Below are positions 19,757 to 28,363 of a stretch of DNA of 64,000 nucleotides, in pieces. This stretch comes from Xanthomonas melonis (GTDB taxonomy: Bacteria > Pseudomonadota > Gammaproteobacteria > Xanthomonadales > Xanthomonadaceae), in the NCBI RefSeq assembly GCF_020783655.1, contig NZ_JAJGQH010000011.1, forward strand, positions 1 to 64,000. Direction: 5' to 3'. Positions within the stretch are counted from its first letter, which is position 1. Every line of letters starts with the position of its first letter. The translations under genes and the position numbers were made by a program. The notes under the pieces were generated by a model. That model did not search any database and was not told where the DNA came from. It saw nothing but the letters and a program-made list of their open reading frames with translations.

Positions 19757-20533
19757 TCAATCCGGACGCCGCCCCACCAGCCCGCGCGCGCGCATCGCCT
19801 CCAGCACCCCGCGCAGGATGGCGAGGTTATGCCCATGCGCGGCGCCCTCGTGCAACAACACGATGGCGCCAGGGCGCAGGTCGCGCACGATGCGCGCCAC
19901 GGTGGCATCCGGTTCGCAGCGCACGCCGTCGAACCCGCGCGCGCTCCATGCCACCCGGGTCAGCCCGTGCGCACGCAGTGGCGATGCCACGAAGGGGTTG
20001 GTCATGCCCACCACCGAGCGGTACAACCGCGGCGCCTGCCCGGTGATGGTGGCCAGGGTGCGCTGCGCCAGGCCGATCTCCTGCGCCATGCGGCGCGGTC
20101 CCAGCGCCCAGAACCAGGCCTGCGGATGGGTCTGGCTGTGATTGCCGATGCCATGCCCGCGCCGCACCATCTCGCGCACCAGTTCCGGCCGCCGCGCAGC
20201 ACGGGCACCGACCACGAAGAAGGTCGCCTTGGCATCGTAGGCGTCCAGTAGTTCAAGGATGGCCGGGGTATCCTCGGAGGGGCCATCGTCGATGGTCAGC
20301 CACACCTGCGGCGCATGGCCGGGCAACTGCGCCAGCACCGGCGCGTACAGCCGCGCACGCGGCAGGAACACCGGCACCACGAACAGGGCGTGCGACAGCA
20401 GCAGTGCGGGCAGGCCCCACGCCCACCCCAGCTGCCACCACAGCGCGGCCACCACCGCTTGCGAGAGCGCGAACAGGCCGACCCAGCGGTACGGGTGCGA
20501 GGGGGTGCGATACAGCGTTTCCGGCGTGGTCAT
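19757..20533 (-). CDS. Polysaccharide deacetylase family protein (NodB homology)
   Basis: A 258-residue protein. The N-terminus (about 15-55) has two hydrophobic segments that would anchor it in the inner membrane. The NodB domain shows motif 1 TIDDGPSED with the catalytic and metal aspartates, motif 2 HSQTHP with the HxxxH-type metal histidines, and a late LLHEGAAHGHN region. Such enzymes remove acetyl groups from N-acetylated sugars of peptidoglycan or polysaccharides; the substrate here is unknown. The start at 20533 (MTTPETLYRTP) was preferred over an in-frame ATG at 20548. It is transcribed away from the glutaredoxin gene, 60 bp apart. Confidence 0.88.
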   Translation of the reverse strand: MTTPETLYRTPSHPYRWVGLFALSQAVVAALWWQLGWAWGLPALLLSHALFVVPVFLPRARLYAPVLAQLPGHAPQVWLTIDDGPSEDTPAILELLDAYDAKATFFVVGARAARRPELVREMVRRGHGIGNHSQTHPQAWFWALGPRRMAQEIGLAQRTLATITGQAPRLYRSVVGMTNPFVASPLRAHGLTRVAWSARGFDGVRCEPDATVARIVRDLRPGAIVLLHEGAAHGHNLAILRGVLEAMRARGLVGRRPD

Positions 20534-20593
20534 GCCGCATGATGCCATGCGGCGTAGAATGGCTGGTCTCCACGACCCGACCGAAGCGCTGCC

Positions 20594-21520
20594 ATGTCCC
20601 TCGATCCCGCCCTGCGTTCCCGTATCGATACGCTGCTGCAATCCAGCCGCGTGGTGCTCTTCATGAAAGGCCAGCCCGGCATGCCGCAATGCGGTTTCTC
20701 GGCCAAGGCGGTCGGCGTGCTGGACGGGCTGGGCATCGACTACGCTCACGTCAACGTCCTGGCCGACCAGGAGATTCGCGAAGGCATCAAGGCCTACGGC
20801 GACTGGCCGACCATTCCGCAGCTGTATGTGGATGGCGAGTTGATCGGCGGCAGCGACATCATCGTGCAGATGGCCGACAGCGGCGAGCTGAGCAGCATGC
20901 TCGGCCTGCAGGCGCCGGATCGCAGCCCGCCGAAGATCACCATCACCCCGGCCGCGGTGGAAATGCTCAAGGGCGCGCTGGCCGATGCGCCGGATGCAGC
21001 GCTGACGCTGGCCATCGATGCCAATTTCCAGCCGAACTTCCAGCTGGCGCCGACCAACCCGAATGCGATCGCCGCCGAATCCAACGGGTTGCGCGTGCAG
21101 TTCGACCTGGCCAGCGCGCGCCGCGCCGACGGCATCACCATCGACTGGGTGGACGATATCCGCGGCCGCGGCCTGGCCATCGACAACCCGAATGCGCCCA
21201 AGCCGGTGCAGGAGCTGTCGGTGCGCGATGCCGACGACCGCCTCAAGGCCGGCAGCCTGACCCTGGTGGACGTGCGCCCGGCCGACGAGCGCGCGCTGGC
21301 CACGGTGGCCGCGCCGTTCCGCACCCTGGATGCGCACGAGCGCGCGGCCATCGAGCAGTTGCCCAAGGACACCGCGCTGGCCTTCCTGTGCCACCGCGGT
21401 GGGCGTAGCCTGCAGGCGGCCGAGCATTTCCGCGGCCTGGGTTTCCGCAACGTCTACAACGTCACCGGCGGCATCGATGCATGGTCGGACGAGGTGGACA
21501 GCGGCGTGGCGAAGTACTGA
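20594..21520 (+). CDS. Monothiol glutaredoxin (Grx4 type) fused to a cysteine-less A-type-like domain and a rhodanese domain
   Basis: A 308-residue three-domain protein. Residues 1-105 are a monothiol glutaredoxin with the CGFS active site (33-36) and the WPTIPQLYV/GGSDII glutathione-binding segments. Residues 114-202 look like a HesB/IscA A-type Fe-S carrier (ITITPAAVEMLK, ending in LAIDNPNAP) but contain none of the three cluster-binding cysteines. Residues 208-305 are a rhodanese domain with its active cysteine in CHRGGRS (266-271). Known Grx4 proteins carry or transfer Fe-S clusters; the fusion suggests linked sulfur or cluster traffic in the cytoplasm. The ATG follows the divergent deacetylase gene by 60 bp. 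Confidence 0.93.
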   Translation: MSLDPALRSRIDTLLQSSRVVLFMKGQPGMPQCGFSAKAVGVLDGLGIDYAHVNVLADQEIREGIKAYGDWPTIPQLYVDGELIGGSDIIVQMADSGELSSMLGLQAPDRSPPKITITPAAVEMLKGALADAPDAALTLAIDANFQPNFQLAPTNPNAIAAESNGLRVQFDLASARRADGITIDWVDDIRGRGLAIDNPNAPKPVQELSVRDADDRLKAGSLTLVDVRPADERALATVAAPFRTLDAHERAAIEQLPKDTALAFLCHRGGRSLQAAEHFRGLGFRNVYNVTGGIDAWSDEVDSGVAKY

Positions 21521-21562
21521 TTCCACACAGACGCCGCGCTTGGCGCGGCGCCTCGCAAAGCG

Positions 21563-21590
21563 AAACGGACGCTCCCTGCAGCGTCCGTTT
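21563..21590 (+). terminator. Intrinsic terminator after the glutaredoxin fusion gene
   Basis: Perfect 11-bp stem AAACGGACGCT (21563-21573) / AGCGTCCGTTT (21580-21590) with a 6-nt loop, running into TTCTTC. It lies 42 nt after the stop codon. Confidence 0.85.
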
Positions 21591-21708
21591 TTCTTCATGG
21601 GTCACTGCACCAGATTGCCTGCCGTGCAGATAAGGTTCGCCTGGCCAGCAGCCAGCGAAGCATAGTCCGGCGGGTGCAGCGCCGTTGCAGGGCCGCTGGC
21701 CGCATCGT

Positions 21709-22269
21709 TCACCCGGCGAATCCGCCGGCATCCAGAAACTGCTGTTCCTCGGCGGTGGTGGTGCGTCCCAGCACCGCGTTGCGATGCGGGAACCGACCGA
21801 AGCGCTGGATGATCTGCTGGTGCTCCAGCGCCCATCGCGTGGTTTCCGCATCGTCCAATGCCCCGATCAGCTGCACGGCGCGCGCCTGCTCCTGCAGATC
21901 CTCGGCATGCTCGAACGGCAGATAGAAGAACAGGCGCAGTTGCGCCGACACCTGCCGATCGAATCCGCGCGCCAGGGCCTGTTTGGCGCACTGCAGCGCC
22001 AGGCCATCGGTGGCGTACGCATGCGCGCTGCCGCGGAAGGCATTGCGCGGAAACTGGTCGAGCAGGATCAGCAAGGCCAGCGCATCCTCGGCGCGCTCCA
22101 TCCAGTGCGCGTACTCGCCGCGTGCCGCAGCGAAATGCTGCTCGCTGAAATGCTGGCGGAAATTCGCATCGAACGCATCGTTATGCGTGAACCAGCGCGC
22201 CGAGCCGGCCAGTTCCCAGAAAGCCAGTACCACATCGGCCTGCTTGTTGCGTTCTGACTTGGCGATCAT
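21709..22269 (-). CDS. DUF924 family protein
   Basis: A 186-residue, mainly helical protein of the DUF924 family, recognised by the segments VLAFWELAGSARWFTHNDAFD near the N-terminus, LLDQFPRNAFRGSAHAYATD in the middle and FFYLPFEHAEDLQEQ further on. The biochemical role of the family is not established; bacterial members are single-domain and probably cytoplasmic. I chose the ATG at 22269 (MIAKSERNKQADVV); in-frame upstream codons to 22329 add 20 residues with no family support. It ends convergently to the glutaredoxin gene terminator. Confidence 0.85.
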   Translation of the reverse strand: MIAKSERNKQADVVLAFWELAGSARWFTHNDAFDANFRQHFSEQHFAAARGEYAHWMERAEDALALLILLDQFPRNAFRGSAHAYATDGLALQCAKQALARGFDRQVSAQLRLFFYLPFEHAEDLQEQARAVQLIGALDDAETTRWALEHQQIIQRFGRFPHRNAVLGRTTTAEEQQFLDAGGFAG

Positions 22270-22408
22270 CGACGTTATCCTTGGCGAATACGGCATAGCA
22301 TGCACCGCCATGGGTGATGGAACCAGCATGGCGCACCTTTCGCACTTGGCAATCCGGGCGCAGGCGGCTAGGTTTGCAGCCTACGTTTTCGTGTCACCGG
22401 GGAAATCC

Positions 22409-23809
22409 ATGCGTTCCATTCTGTTCGCCGCGCTCGGCGCGGCGTTGGCGTGCGGGTCCGCGTCTGCGGCATCGCGCTTCGTGCAAGACCCCTACCCCAG
22501 CACCTACCGTGCGCTCGCGTCCGGTCCGGTGCTGATCCAGCACGCCACCGTGCTGACCGGCACCGGGCAACGCCTGGACGATGCCGACGTGCTGCTGCGC
22601 GACGGCAAGGTGGCCGCAGTGGGCCGCGCACTCGAAGCGCCCGCCGATGCGCGCCGTATCGACGGCACCGGCAAGTGGGTGACACCGGGCATCATCGATG
22701 TGCATTCGCACCTGGGCGTGTATCCCAGCCCCGGCGTCAGCGCGCACAGCGACGGCAACGAGATGACCGCCCCGGTGACGCCCAACGTGTGGGCCGAACA
22801 TTCGATCTGGCCGCAGGATCCGGGCTTCGGTACCGCGCTGGCCGGCGGCGTCACCTCGCTGCAGATCCTGCCCGGCTCGGCCAACCTGATCGGCGGGCGC
22901 GGGGTCACGCTCAAGAACGTGGCGTCCACCACCTACCAGGGCATGAAGTTCCCGGGCGCGCCCTGGGGCCTGAAGATGGCCTGCGGCGAGAATCCCAAGC
23001 GCGTCTACGGCGAGAAGGGCGGCCCCGGTACCCGCATGGGCAACGTGGCCGGCTACCGCGCCGCCTTCATCGACGCGGCCGAGTACCTGCAGAAGAACGC
23101 ACCGAAAAAGCAGACCGAAAAGAAGCGCCGTTGGTGGAGCCGCGGCGGCGACAACGACAGCAGCGGCGATGCCGGCGGCAAGCGCGATCTGAAGCTGGAT
23201 ACGCTTGCTGGCGCCATCAACGGCGATATCCGCGTGCACATCCACTGCTACCGCGCCGACGAGATGGCCACCATGCTGGACCTGTCCAAGGAATTCGGCT
23301 TCCACATCGCCGCCTTCCATCATGGCGTGGAGGCCTACAAACTGGCCGACCGGCTGGCGCAGGAGAACGTCTGCGGCGCGCTGTGGGCAGACTGGTGGGG
23401 CTTCAAGATGGAGGCGTTCGACGGCATCCAGGAAAACATCGCGCTGGTCGACCGGCAAGCCAACAGCTGCGCCATCGTGCATTCGGATTCGGAGGAAGGC
23501 ATCCAGCGGCTCAACCAGGAGGCCGCCAAGGTGATCGCCAATGCGCGCCGCAGCGGTATGGAGATCCCGCCCGAGCGTGCGATCCGCTGGCTCACCAGCA
23601 ACGCCGCCAAGGCGCTGGGCATCGAGCGACAGACCGGCGCACTGGAGCCAGGCAAGATGGGCGATGTGGTGGTCTGGAACGGCAACCCCTTCAGCTCCTA
23701 TGCGCTGGCAGAGCAGGTGTATATCGACGGCGCACAGGTCTACGACCGCCATAACCGCGCACTGCAGCCGGTCTCGGACTTCATGCTGGGCCAGGAGGTG
23801 GCACGATGA
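22409..23809 (+). CDS. Secreted metal-dependent amidohydrolase
   Basis: A 466-residue protein with a Sec signal peptide (about 1-20, ending SASA). The amidohydrolase fold is seen from the composite beta domain (GPVLIQHATVLTGTG), the HxH metal motif in DVHSHLG, and later metal-site candidates in VHIHCYRADE, AAFHHGVEAY and HSDSEEG. The C-terminal GALEPGKMGDVVVWNGNP segment is typical of imidazolonepropionase-like amidohydrolases. A basic, low-complexity insert (about residues 230-260, KKQTEKKRRWW then GDNDSSGDAGG) interrupts the barrel. It is coupled to the next gene by a four-base ATGA overlap. Location is probably periplasmic; substrate unknown, cyclic amides or dipeptides being usual for the family. 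Confidence 0.92.
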   Translation: MRSILFAALGAALACGSASAASRFVQDPYPSTYRALASGPVLIQHATVLTGTGQRLDDADVLLRDGKVAAVGRALEAPADARRIDGTGKWVTPGIIDVHSHLGVYPSPGVSAHSDGNEMTAPVTPNVWAEHSIWPQDPGFGTALAGGVTSLQILPGSANLIGGRGVTLKNVASTTYQGMKFPGAPWGLKMACGENPKRVYGEKGGPGTRMGNVAGYRAAFIDAAEYLQKNAPKKQTEKKRRWWSRGGDNDSSGDAGGKRDLKLDTLAGAINGDIRVHIHCYRADEMATMLDLSKEFGFHIAAFHHGVEAYKLADRLAQENVCGALWADWWGFKMEAFDGIQENIALVDRQANSCAIVHSDSEEGIQRLNQEAAKVIANARRSGMEIPPERAIRWLTSNAAKALGIERQTGALEPGKMGDVVVWNGNPFSSYALAEQVYIDGAQVYDRHNRALQPVSDFMLGQEVAR

Positions 23810-25086
23810 GCCGTATGCGCATGCACCGCCCGCGTCTGGGCGTCCTTTCCGCCCTGCTGCTCGCCGCGCTCGCCGTGCCAGCAGCGGCCCAGCAGGTGCT
23901 GATCCGCGGCGCCACCGTGCATACCGCCACCGCGCAGGGCACCTTGAAGAACACCGACGTGCTGGTGCAGGGCGGAGTGATCCGCGCGATTGGCAGCAAC
24001 CTCGCCGCGCCCGCCGATGGCCGCGTGATCGATGCCCGCGGCCGGCCGCTGACACCTGCCCTGTTCGGCGGCATCACCGAGATCGGCATCGAGGAAGTGT
24101 CCGGCGAAGACAGCACCGTGGACAGCGGCGTCAAGCTCGCCGATCAGCCGATGCGCCCCGAATTCGACGTCACCCTCGCCTACAACCCCGAGTCGGTGCT
24201 GGTACCGGTGGCCCGCGTGGAAGGCATCGGTTTCACCGCATTGGGGGCGACCACCAGCGGCGCCTTCATCGCCGGCCAGGGTGGCATCGTGCGGTTGGAT
24301 GGCAGCCCCGATCCGGTCGGCCCGCATGCCTTGTTCGTGCGGCTCGGCGCGGCGGCCTCCGATCTGACCGGCAGCTCGCGCGCCGCGCAGTGGATGCTGC
24401 TCGACCAACTGGTCGCCGAAGCGCGCGGACGTATGCCTGCCGATTCGCCGCATGCCTTGCTCACTCCGGTCGGGCGTCGCGTGCTGGCACGGTATCTGGC
24501 CGGACAAGGCCGCATCGTGGTGCAGGTCGAACGCGCGGCCGATATCCGCCAGCTGTTGCGTTGGGCGCAGCGCGAGAAGGTGCGCATCGCCATTGCCGGC
24601 GGTGCCGAAGCCTGGAAGCTGGCACCGCAACTGGCTCAGGCCGGGGTGCCGGTGCTGGTGAACGCGCTTGCAGATCTGCCATCGACCTTCGATCAGGTGG
24701 GCGCGACGCTGGAAAATGCCGCCCGTCTGCGTGCTGCCGGGGTGGAGGTCAGCTTCAGCCAGAGCGGTGATGCCTCACACAACGCGCGCAAGCTGCGTCA
24801 GCTGGCTGGCAATGCGGTGGCCAACGGCCTGCCGTGGGAAGCCGGCCTGGCCGGGCTGACCCGTGTGCCGGCCGAAATCTTCGGGGTGGCCGACCGCTTC
24901 GGCAGCATTGCGGTGGGCAAGCAGGCCGACCTGGTGCTGTGGGAAGGTGATCCGCTGGACGTTGCGCATTATGCCGAGCAGGTTTGGCTGGGTGGGCGCG
25001 AGATGCCGATGCGTTCGCGCCAGACCGAATTGCGCGACCGCTACCTGCAGCCAGCCGGTGCCCTGCCGCGTGCCTATCTGAAGTGA
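23806..25086 (+). CDS. Secreted amidohydrolase-like protein lacking the HxH metal motif
   Basis: A 426-residue paralogue of the upstream protein with its own signal peptide (LLLAALAVPAAAQQ). The composite-domain start (QVLIRGATVHTATAQG) and the C-terminal GSIAVGKQADLVLWEGDPLD are clearly amidohydrolase-like. Where its neighbour has DVHSHLG, this protein reads PALFGGITEIG, so both metal histidines are gone. The usual later histidines are also hard to find. It may be a structural partner of the active enzyme or use a different chemistry. ATGA overlap with the upstream gene implies stoichiometric co-expression and suggests a heteromeric complex. Confidence 0.88.
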   Translation: MSRMRMHRPRLGVLSALLLAALAVPAAAQQVLIRGATVHTATAQGTLKNTDVLVQGGVIRAIGSNLAAPADGRVIDARGRPLTPALFGGITEIGIEEVSGEDSTVDSGVKLADQPMRPEFDVTLAYNPESVLVPVARVEGIGFTALGATTSGAFIAGQGGIVRLDGSPDPVGPHALFVRLGAAASDLTGSSRAAQWMLLDQLVAEARGRMPADSPHALLTPVGRRVLARYLAGQGRIVVQVERAADIRQLLRWAQREKVRIAIAGGAEAWKLAPQLAQAGVPVLVNALADLPSTFDQVGATLENAARLRAAGVEVSFSQSGDASHNARKLRQLAGNAVANGLPWEAGLAGLTRVPAEIFGVADRFGSIAVGKQADLVLWEGDPLDVAHYAEQVWLGGREMPMRSRQTELRDRYLQPAGALPRAYLK

Positions 25087-25105
25087 ACCCGCCGTGCCTG
25101 CAGTA

Positions 25106-25139
25106 AGAGCAGCCAACAGAACGACTGTGTAGCCGCCAG
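25106..25139. repeat. Solo copy of the arm of the 18641-18783 element
   Basis: AGAGCAGCCAACAGAACGAC... aligns with the left arm at 18641-18675 with few substitutions over about 34 bp. No matching second arm follows. It ends 9 bp before the start codon of the next gene. Confidence 0.6.
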
Positions 25140-25148
25140 CTTTCCGCC

Positions 25149-25517
25149 ATGAATAGCTTGTTTCAGGGCAGCGGCTTGCGCTCGATCGATCGGGTGGTGC
25201 TGCGCGAAGCGCCGGCCAGGCTGCAATACTTCCGGACAACGATGGAGGGGCGCCTGGTGCTCACCGCAGACGCGCTGCTGTTCCAGCCGCAGGCACGCTC
25301 TGCGCAGGCGCATTCGCTGGCGATACCGCTGACACGCCTGGTCGCGTTGCGGCCCTGCTGGACGCGCGGGTTCGGACTGATTCCGCTGGCGCCGACCGCG
25401 TTCGCGCTGCGGCTGGATGAGGGCTGCGAGTACCGCATCGCGGTCGCGCAGCGGACACAGTGGATCCAAGCCATCGTCGCCGCCTGCGCGGACCTACGCG
25501 GCCGCGCTGCGGTTTAG
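25149..25517 (+). CDS. Hypothetical protein, possible PH/GRAM-like domain
   Basis: A 122-residue protein of unknown function. The pattern of alternating hydrophobic strands (GRLVLTADALLFQPQA, then IPLTRLVALRPCW, then AFALRLDEGCEYRIAV) followed by one C-terminal helix (QRTQWIQAIVAACADL) resembles the pleckstrin-homology or GRAM fold. There is no signal peptide or membrane segment. It stands alone after the amidohydrolase pair, 62 nt downstream, with a weak ribosome-binding context. No catalytic residues are evident. The fold call is inference from the strand pattern only. Confidence 0.7.
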   Translation: MNSLFQGSGLRSIDRVVLREAPARLQYFRTTMEGRLVLTADALLFQPQARSAQAHSLAIPLTRLVALRPCWTRGFGLIPLAPTAFALRLDEGCEYRIAVAQRTQWIQAIVAACADLRGRAAV

Positions 25518-25538
25518 CGTCTCCGGCAAAGCACCACC

Positions 25539-25565
25539 GCAGCCCGGCCGGGTCGTCCGGGCTGC
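25539..25565. terminator. Possible bidirectional terminator hairpin
   Basis: GCAGCCCGG (25539-25547) pairs perfectly with CCGGGCTGC (25557-25565) between two convergent genes. No T-run follows, so the function is uncertain. Confidence 0.4.
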
Positions 25566-25628
25566 GTCAGCGAGGGCCCTCGGCGGTCAACCGGTGGCGC
25601 GCGCGCTGGCAGATGCCGGCCGCCCTGC

Positions 25629-26444
25629 CTACTTCGCGTCCATCGTGGCGCTGACCTTGGCCCAGCCGTTGCCACGCACCACTTCGAAGCCGGCTTCAAC
25701 CACATGCAGATACATGCTGTTGTTGTAGCGGCCATCCTTGGAGCGATTGGTCTGCAACCAGTTCAGGAAGGGCTTGGCGTCTACGTTGAGGCTGCCGCTG
25801 GTCTTGAGGGTGGGCTGGCCGGCGGTTCCGGTCGGGATGAAGGTGTACACGTAATACCCGGCGGCGGTGTTCATGCCCTCCCACAGGTCGAAGGTGCGGC
25901 CACCGGCGGTGATCACCTTGCTGGCGGTCAGCGTGCCGATCGGCCAGGAGTTGTGATCGCCCCAGATCATCACTTCCAGCTGCGGGTTGCCCTTGGCGGT
26001 ATCCCAGCGAAAGAAGATGTCGTAGGCGAAGTCGCCCGCCAGCTGCGTACCGCCGGCACTGTAGGTGAACTTGAGCGGCATCTTGCTGATCGCCGAGACC
26101 TGCCGCGGAAACAAGGTATCGGTGGTTGGATTCCAGCCGTAGTGCGAGCCGCGCACGATCGCCGGATATCCATAGAGATTGTAGTCGGCGAAGTTGAAGG
26201 TGACGGTCAGCTCGGGCGTGCTGCCGGTGCCGAAGGTGCCCTGGATGATGTTGTTGGGATCGTTGAAGTTGTTGACCCAGGCGTAGTGGTTGCCAAAGAT
26301 CTTGTACGGACCGGCCAATGCCGCAGGCGCCAGCGCCACCAGGCCGAGGGTCAGTGCCGCCTTCCACCAACGCGAGGCGCGCCGCGGCGCGGCGGGGGCC
26401 TGAAGGCGGTTCGGGACAACGGGAATGCTTGGGGTGTCGTACAT
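25629..26444 (-). CDS. Secreted glycoside hydrolase family 12 protein (endoglucanase/xyloglucanase type)
   Basis: A 271-residue secreted enzyme. The first 45 residues hold a basic leader and a hydrophobic signal (ALTLGLVALAPAALAG) with cleavage near ALA-GP. The mature beta-jelly-roll has the two catalytic glutamate contexts of GH12: the nucleophile in QLEVMIWGDH and the acid/base in VVEAGFEVVRG. GH12 members cut beta-1,4-glucans or xyloglucan of plant cell walls, which fits a plant-associated organism. AAGGAGA just upstream of the ATG at 26444 gives a strong ribosome-binding site. The gene is monocistronic. Exact substrate (cellulose, mixed-link glucan or xyloglucan) is not decided by sequence. 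Confidence 0.88.
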   Translation of the reverse strand: MYDTPSIPVVPNRLQAPAAPRRASRWWKAALTLGLVALAPAALAGPYKIFGNHYAWVNNFNDPNNIIQGTFGTGSTPELTVTFNFADYNLYGYPAIVRGSHYGWNPTTDTLFPRQVSAISKMPLKFTYSAGGTQLAGDFAYDIFFRWDTAKGNPQLEVMIWGDHNSWPIGTLTASKVITAGGRTFDLWEGMNTAAGYYVYTFIPTGTAGQPTLKTSGSLNVDAKPFLNWLQTNRSKDGRYNNSMYLHVVEAGFEVVRGNGWAKVSATMDAK

Positions 26445-26893
26445 ATCAGCTCTCCTTGGATAGACGCTGCGGCGGTCGCGTTGCGCTGCCGTTGGCCCGC
26501 CTGGTCGCGGTCGCATCGGACCCTAACAGCGCCGCCATCGGCAGAGCTATACCGATTAGGACAGGCCTGCGCAGCCAAGTACGATAGCGGGCGCCACCTT
26601 GCGGTCGGCGCGTGCGCCGGTGCGCAGTTCGGCGTCCTTCTACGGGGCTGCCGCCGCCCGGCCCGGCCCTTGCCGGCCGCCCGAAGCGCGGCAATGGTGC
26701 GCAGCCACATACGCCACCGCGCGCCAGGCCTGCAACGGCCACCCCACCCGCGGATCGCAGCGCACCGGCGGGCCCCACCGGTTGGCAGGAAGCGCCGGAC
26801 GGACACGGCCGGCCAGGCCGGGGGTTACGCGCAACGGCCGTTTTGCGATAGCGTTCGCATTTGAAAGCGACGCAATAGCCGGAGGGGGCGACG
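26445..26893. other. Gene-free divergent intergenic region
   Basis: This 449-bp stretch separates the divergent GH12 and DegV genes. Open frames in it are unconvincing GC-rich shadows. It must hold both promoters, but I see no strong consensus hexamers, inverted repeat or RNA gene. Confidence 0.5.
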
Positions 26894-27838
26894 ATGCGCA
26901 TCGGAATCGTGGTGGACAGTGCGTGCGACCTGCCGCAGGACTTCATCGAACGCAACAACATCATCGTGCTGCCGATCAGCGTACGGATCGGGGAGGCGGT
27001 ACTGGCCGATCACCGCGACGAGGAGGCCACGCTGAGCTTCCTGCAGGCACATGTGGCCGAACGCGGCCACGAGGCCGAGACCACGCCGTTCTCGGTCAAC
27101 CAGATCCGCGACCTGTTCCTGCAACGGCTGGTGATCGATTACGACCACGTGTTCTGCCTGACCATCTCCAAGCTGCGCAGCCAGATCTACGACAATGCCA
27201 TGCAGGCCAGCTTCGCGATCCTCAACGACTACAAGCCGATCCGCCAGGGCGCCGGGCATAGCTCGCCGTTCGCGCTGCGCGTGATCGACACGCTCAACCT
27301 GTTCGCAGGCCAGGGCGTCACCGCGGTCGAAGCGGTGCGCCTGCGCGATCAGGAACAAAGCGTGGCGGCGATCCGCACCCGCCTGGAGCAGCTGGCCGAA
27401 CACACCTACGGCTACATGATTCCACGCGATCTCTACTACCTGCGGGCGCGCGCCCGCACCAAGGGCGATCGCAGCGTGGGCCTGATCGGCGCGGCGCTGG
27501 GCAGCGCGTTGGACATCAAGCCGGTACTGCGCGCCTATCGCGGCGTCACCGAACCGGTGGCCAAGCTGAAAGGTTTCGAGCCCTCGGCGGAGAAGCTGTT
27601 CGGCTTTACCGTGCGCAAGATCCGCGAAGGCCTGATGACCCCCACCGTGTGCGTGGGCTACGGCGGCGAGCTGGCCGAATTGCATGCCTTGCCCGGTTAC
27701 ACCGCACTGCAGGCCGCCTGCCAGTCGCATGGCGTGGAGCTGTTCGAAAGCGTGATGAGCCTGACCGGCATGGTCAATGTCGGCAAGGGCGCGCTGGCGG
27801 TGGGCTTCGCAGCCGAGCCGCACGGGTTTTCCGCCTGA
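26894..27838 (+). CDS. DegV family fatty-acid-binding protein
   Basis: A 314-residue DegV-family protein. The start MRIGIVVDSACDLPQDFIERN carries the family's first conserved block (DSxxDLP), followed by the IxVLPxxVxxG segment; a later GLIGAALGSALDIKPVLR matches the second-domain ligand region. DegV/FakB proteins bind single fatty acids and in Firmicutes feed fatty-acid kinase. No kinase partner (FakA-like) is encoded nearby here, so the role may differ. GGAGGGGGCG before the ATG gives a good ribosome-binding site. The protein is cytoplasmic. Typical members are about 280 residues, so this one is slightly long. Confidence 0.88.
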   Translation: MRIGIVVDSACDLPQDFIERNNIIVLPISVRIGEAVLADHRDEEATLSFLQAHVAERGHEAETTPFSVNQIRDLFLQRLVIDYDHVFCLTISKLRSQIYDNAMQASFAILNDYKPIRQGAGHSSPFALRVIDTLNLFAGQGVTAVEAVRLRDQEQSVAAIRTRLEQLAEHTYGYMIPRDLYYLRARARTKGDRSVGLIGAALGSALDIKPVLRAYRGVTEPVAKLKGFEPSAEKLFGFTVRKIREGLMTPTVCVGYGGELAELHALPGYTALQAACQSHGVELFESVMSLTGMVNVGKGALAVGFAAEPHGFSA

Positions 27839-27921
27839 GGCGAACGCGCCGCCCGCGGCTCTCGACGGCGTTCTCACCCTGCCTTGGCTAGGGTGCCGCG
27901 GTCATTCCACGGAACCTGCCC

Positions 27922-28260
27922 ATGCCTGTCAGTTATTCGATCAGCCTGCCTGACCCCAAGCTTGCCCGCGGCAGCGCGCCGTCGGTGAGCTTCGATGCCC
28001 ACGGTGCCGACGCGTTCGCCGAACAGCTGCAGGCGGCTCTGCGCGACCCAGCCTGGTTCGATCGCTGGCGCCAGCTGCAGGCCGACCCCGACGAGGTGGA
28101 TCCCGCGCTGGGCATCACCGACCCGGCCGCCACCGTCACCGGCAAGCAGCACGACCTGCGTATCGATCTGGTCGCCACCACGAGCATTCCGGGCGATCTG
28201 TTCAAGCAACGCATGCAGGCCCTGGCCGGCCGCCACTGGGAAATGCGCGACGTGCGCTGA
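27922..28260 (+). CDS. Conserved hypothetical protein
   Basis: A 112-residue soluble protein that I cannot assign to a named family. It starts MPVSYSISLPDPKLARGSAP, is rich in Asp, Ala and Arg, and has helical segments (ADAFAEQLQAALRDPAWFDRW and FKQRMQALAGRHW) separated by a DPAATVTGKQHDLRIDLVAT strand region. There is no signal peptide. It lies 83 nt after the DegV gene on the same strand and ends about 100 bp before a convergent operon. Codon use matches neighbouring genes, so I consider it real. Confidence 0.7.
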   Translation: MPVSYSISLPDPKLARGSAPSVSFDAHGADAFAEQLQAALRDPAWFDRWRQLQADPDEVDPALGITDPAATVTGKQHDLRIDLVATTSIPGDLFKQRMQALAGRHWEMRDVR

Positions 28261-28363
28261 AGCCACCGCGCAGCGAAACGATGCCGCCACGTTGCCCACG
28301 CGGCGGCCCGTTCCGGGCGCCTGATGACGACGCGCTGCGTTGCGTATCCACTCCAACGCAGAC

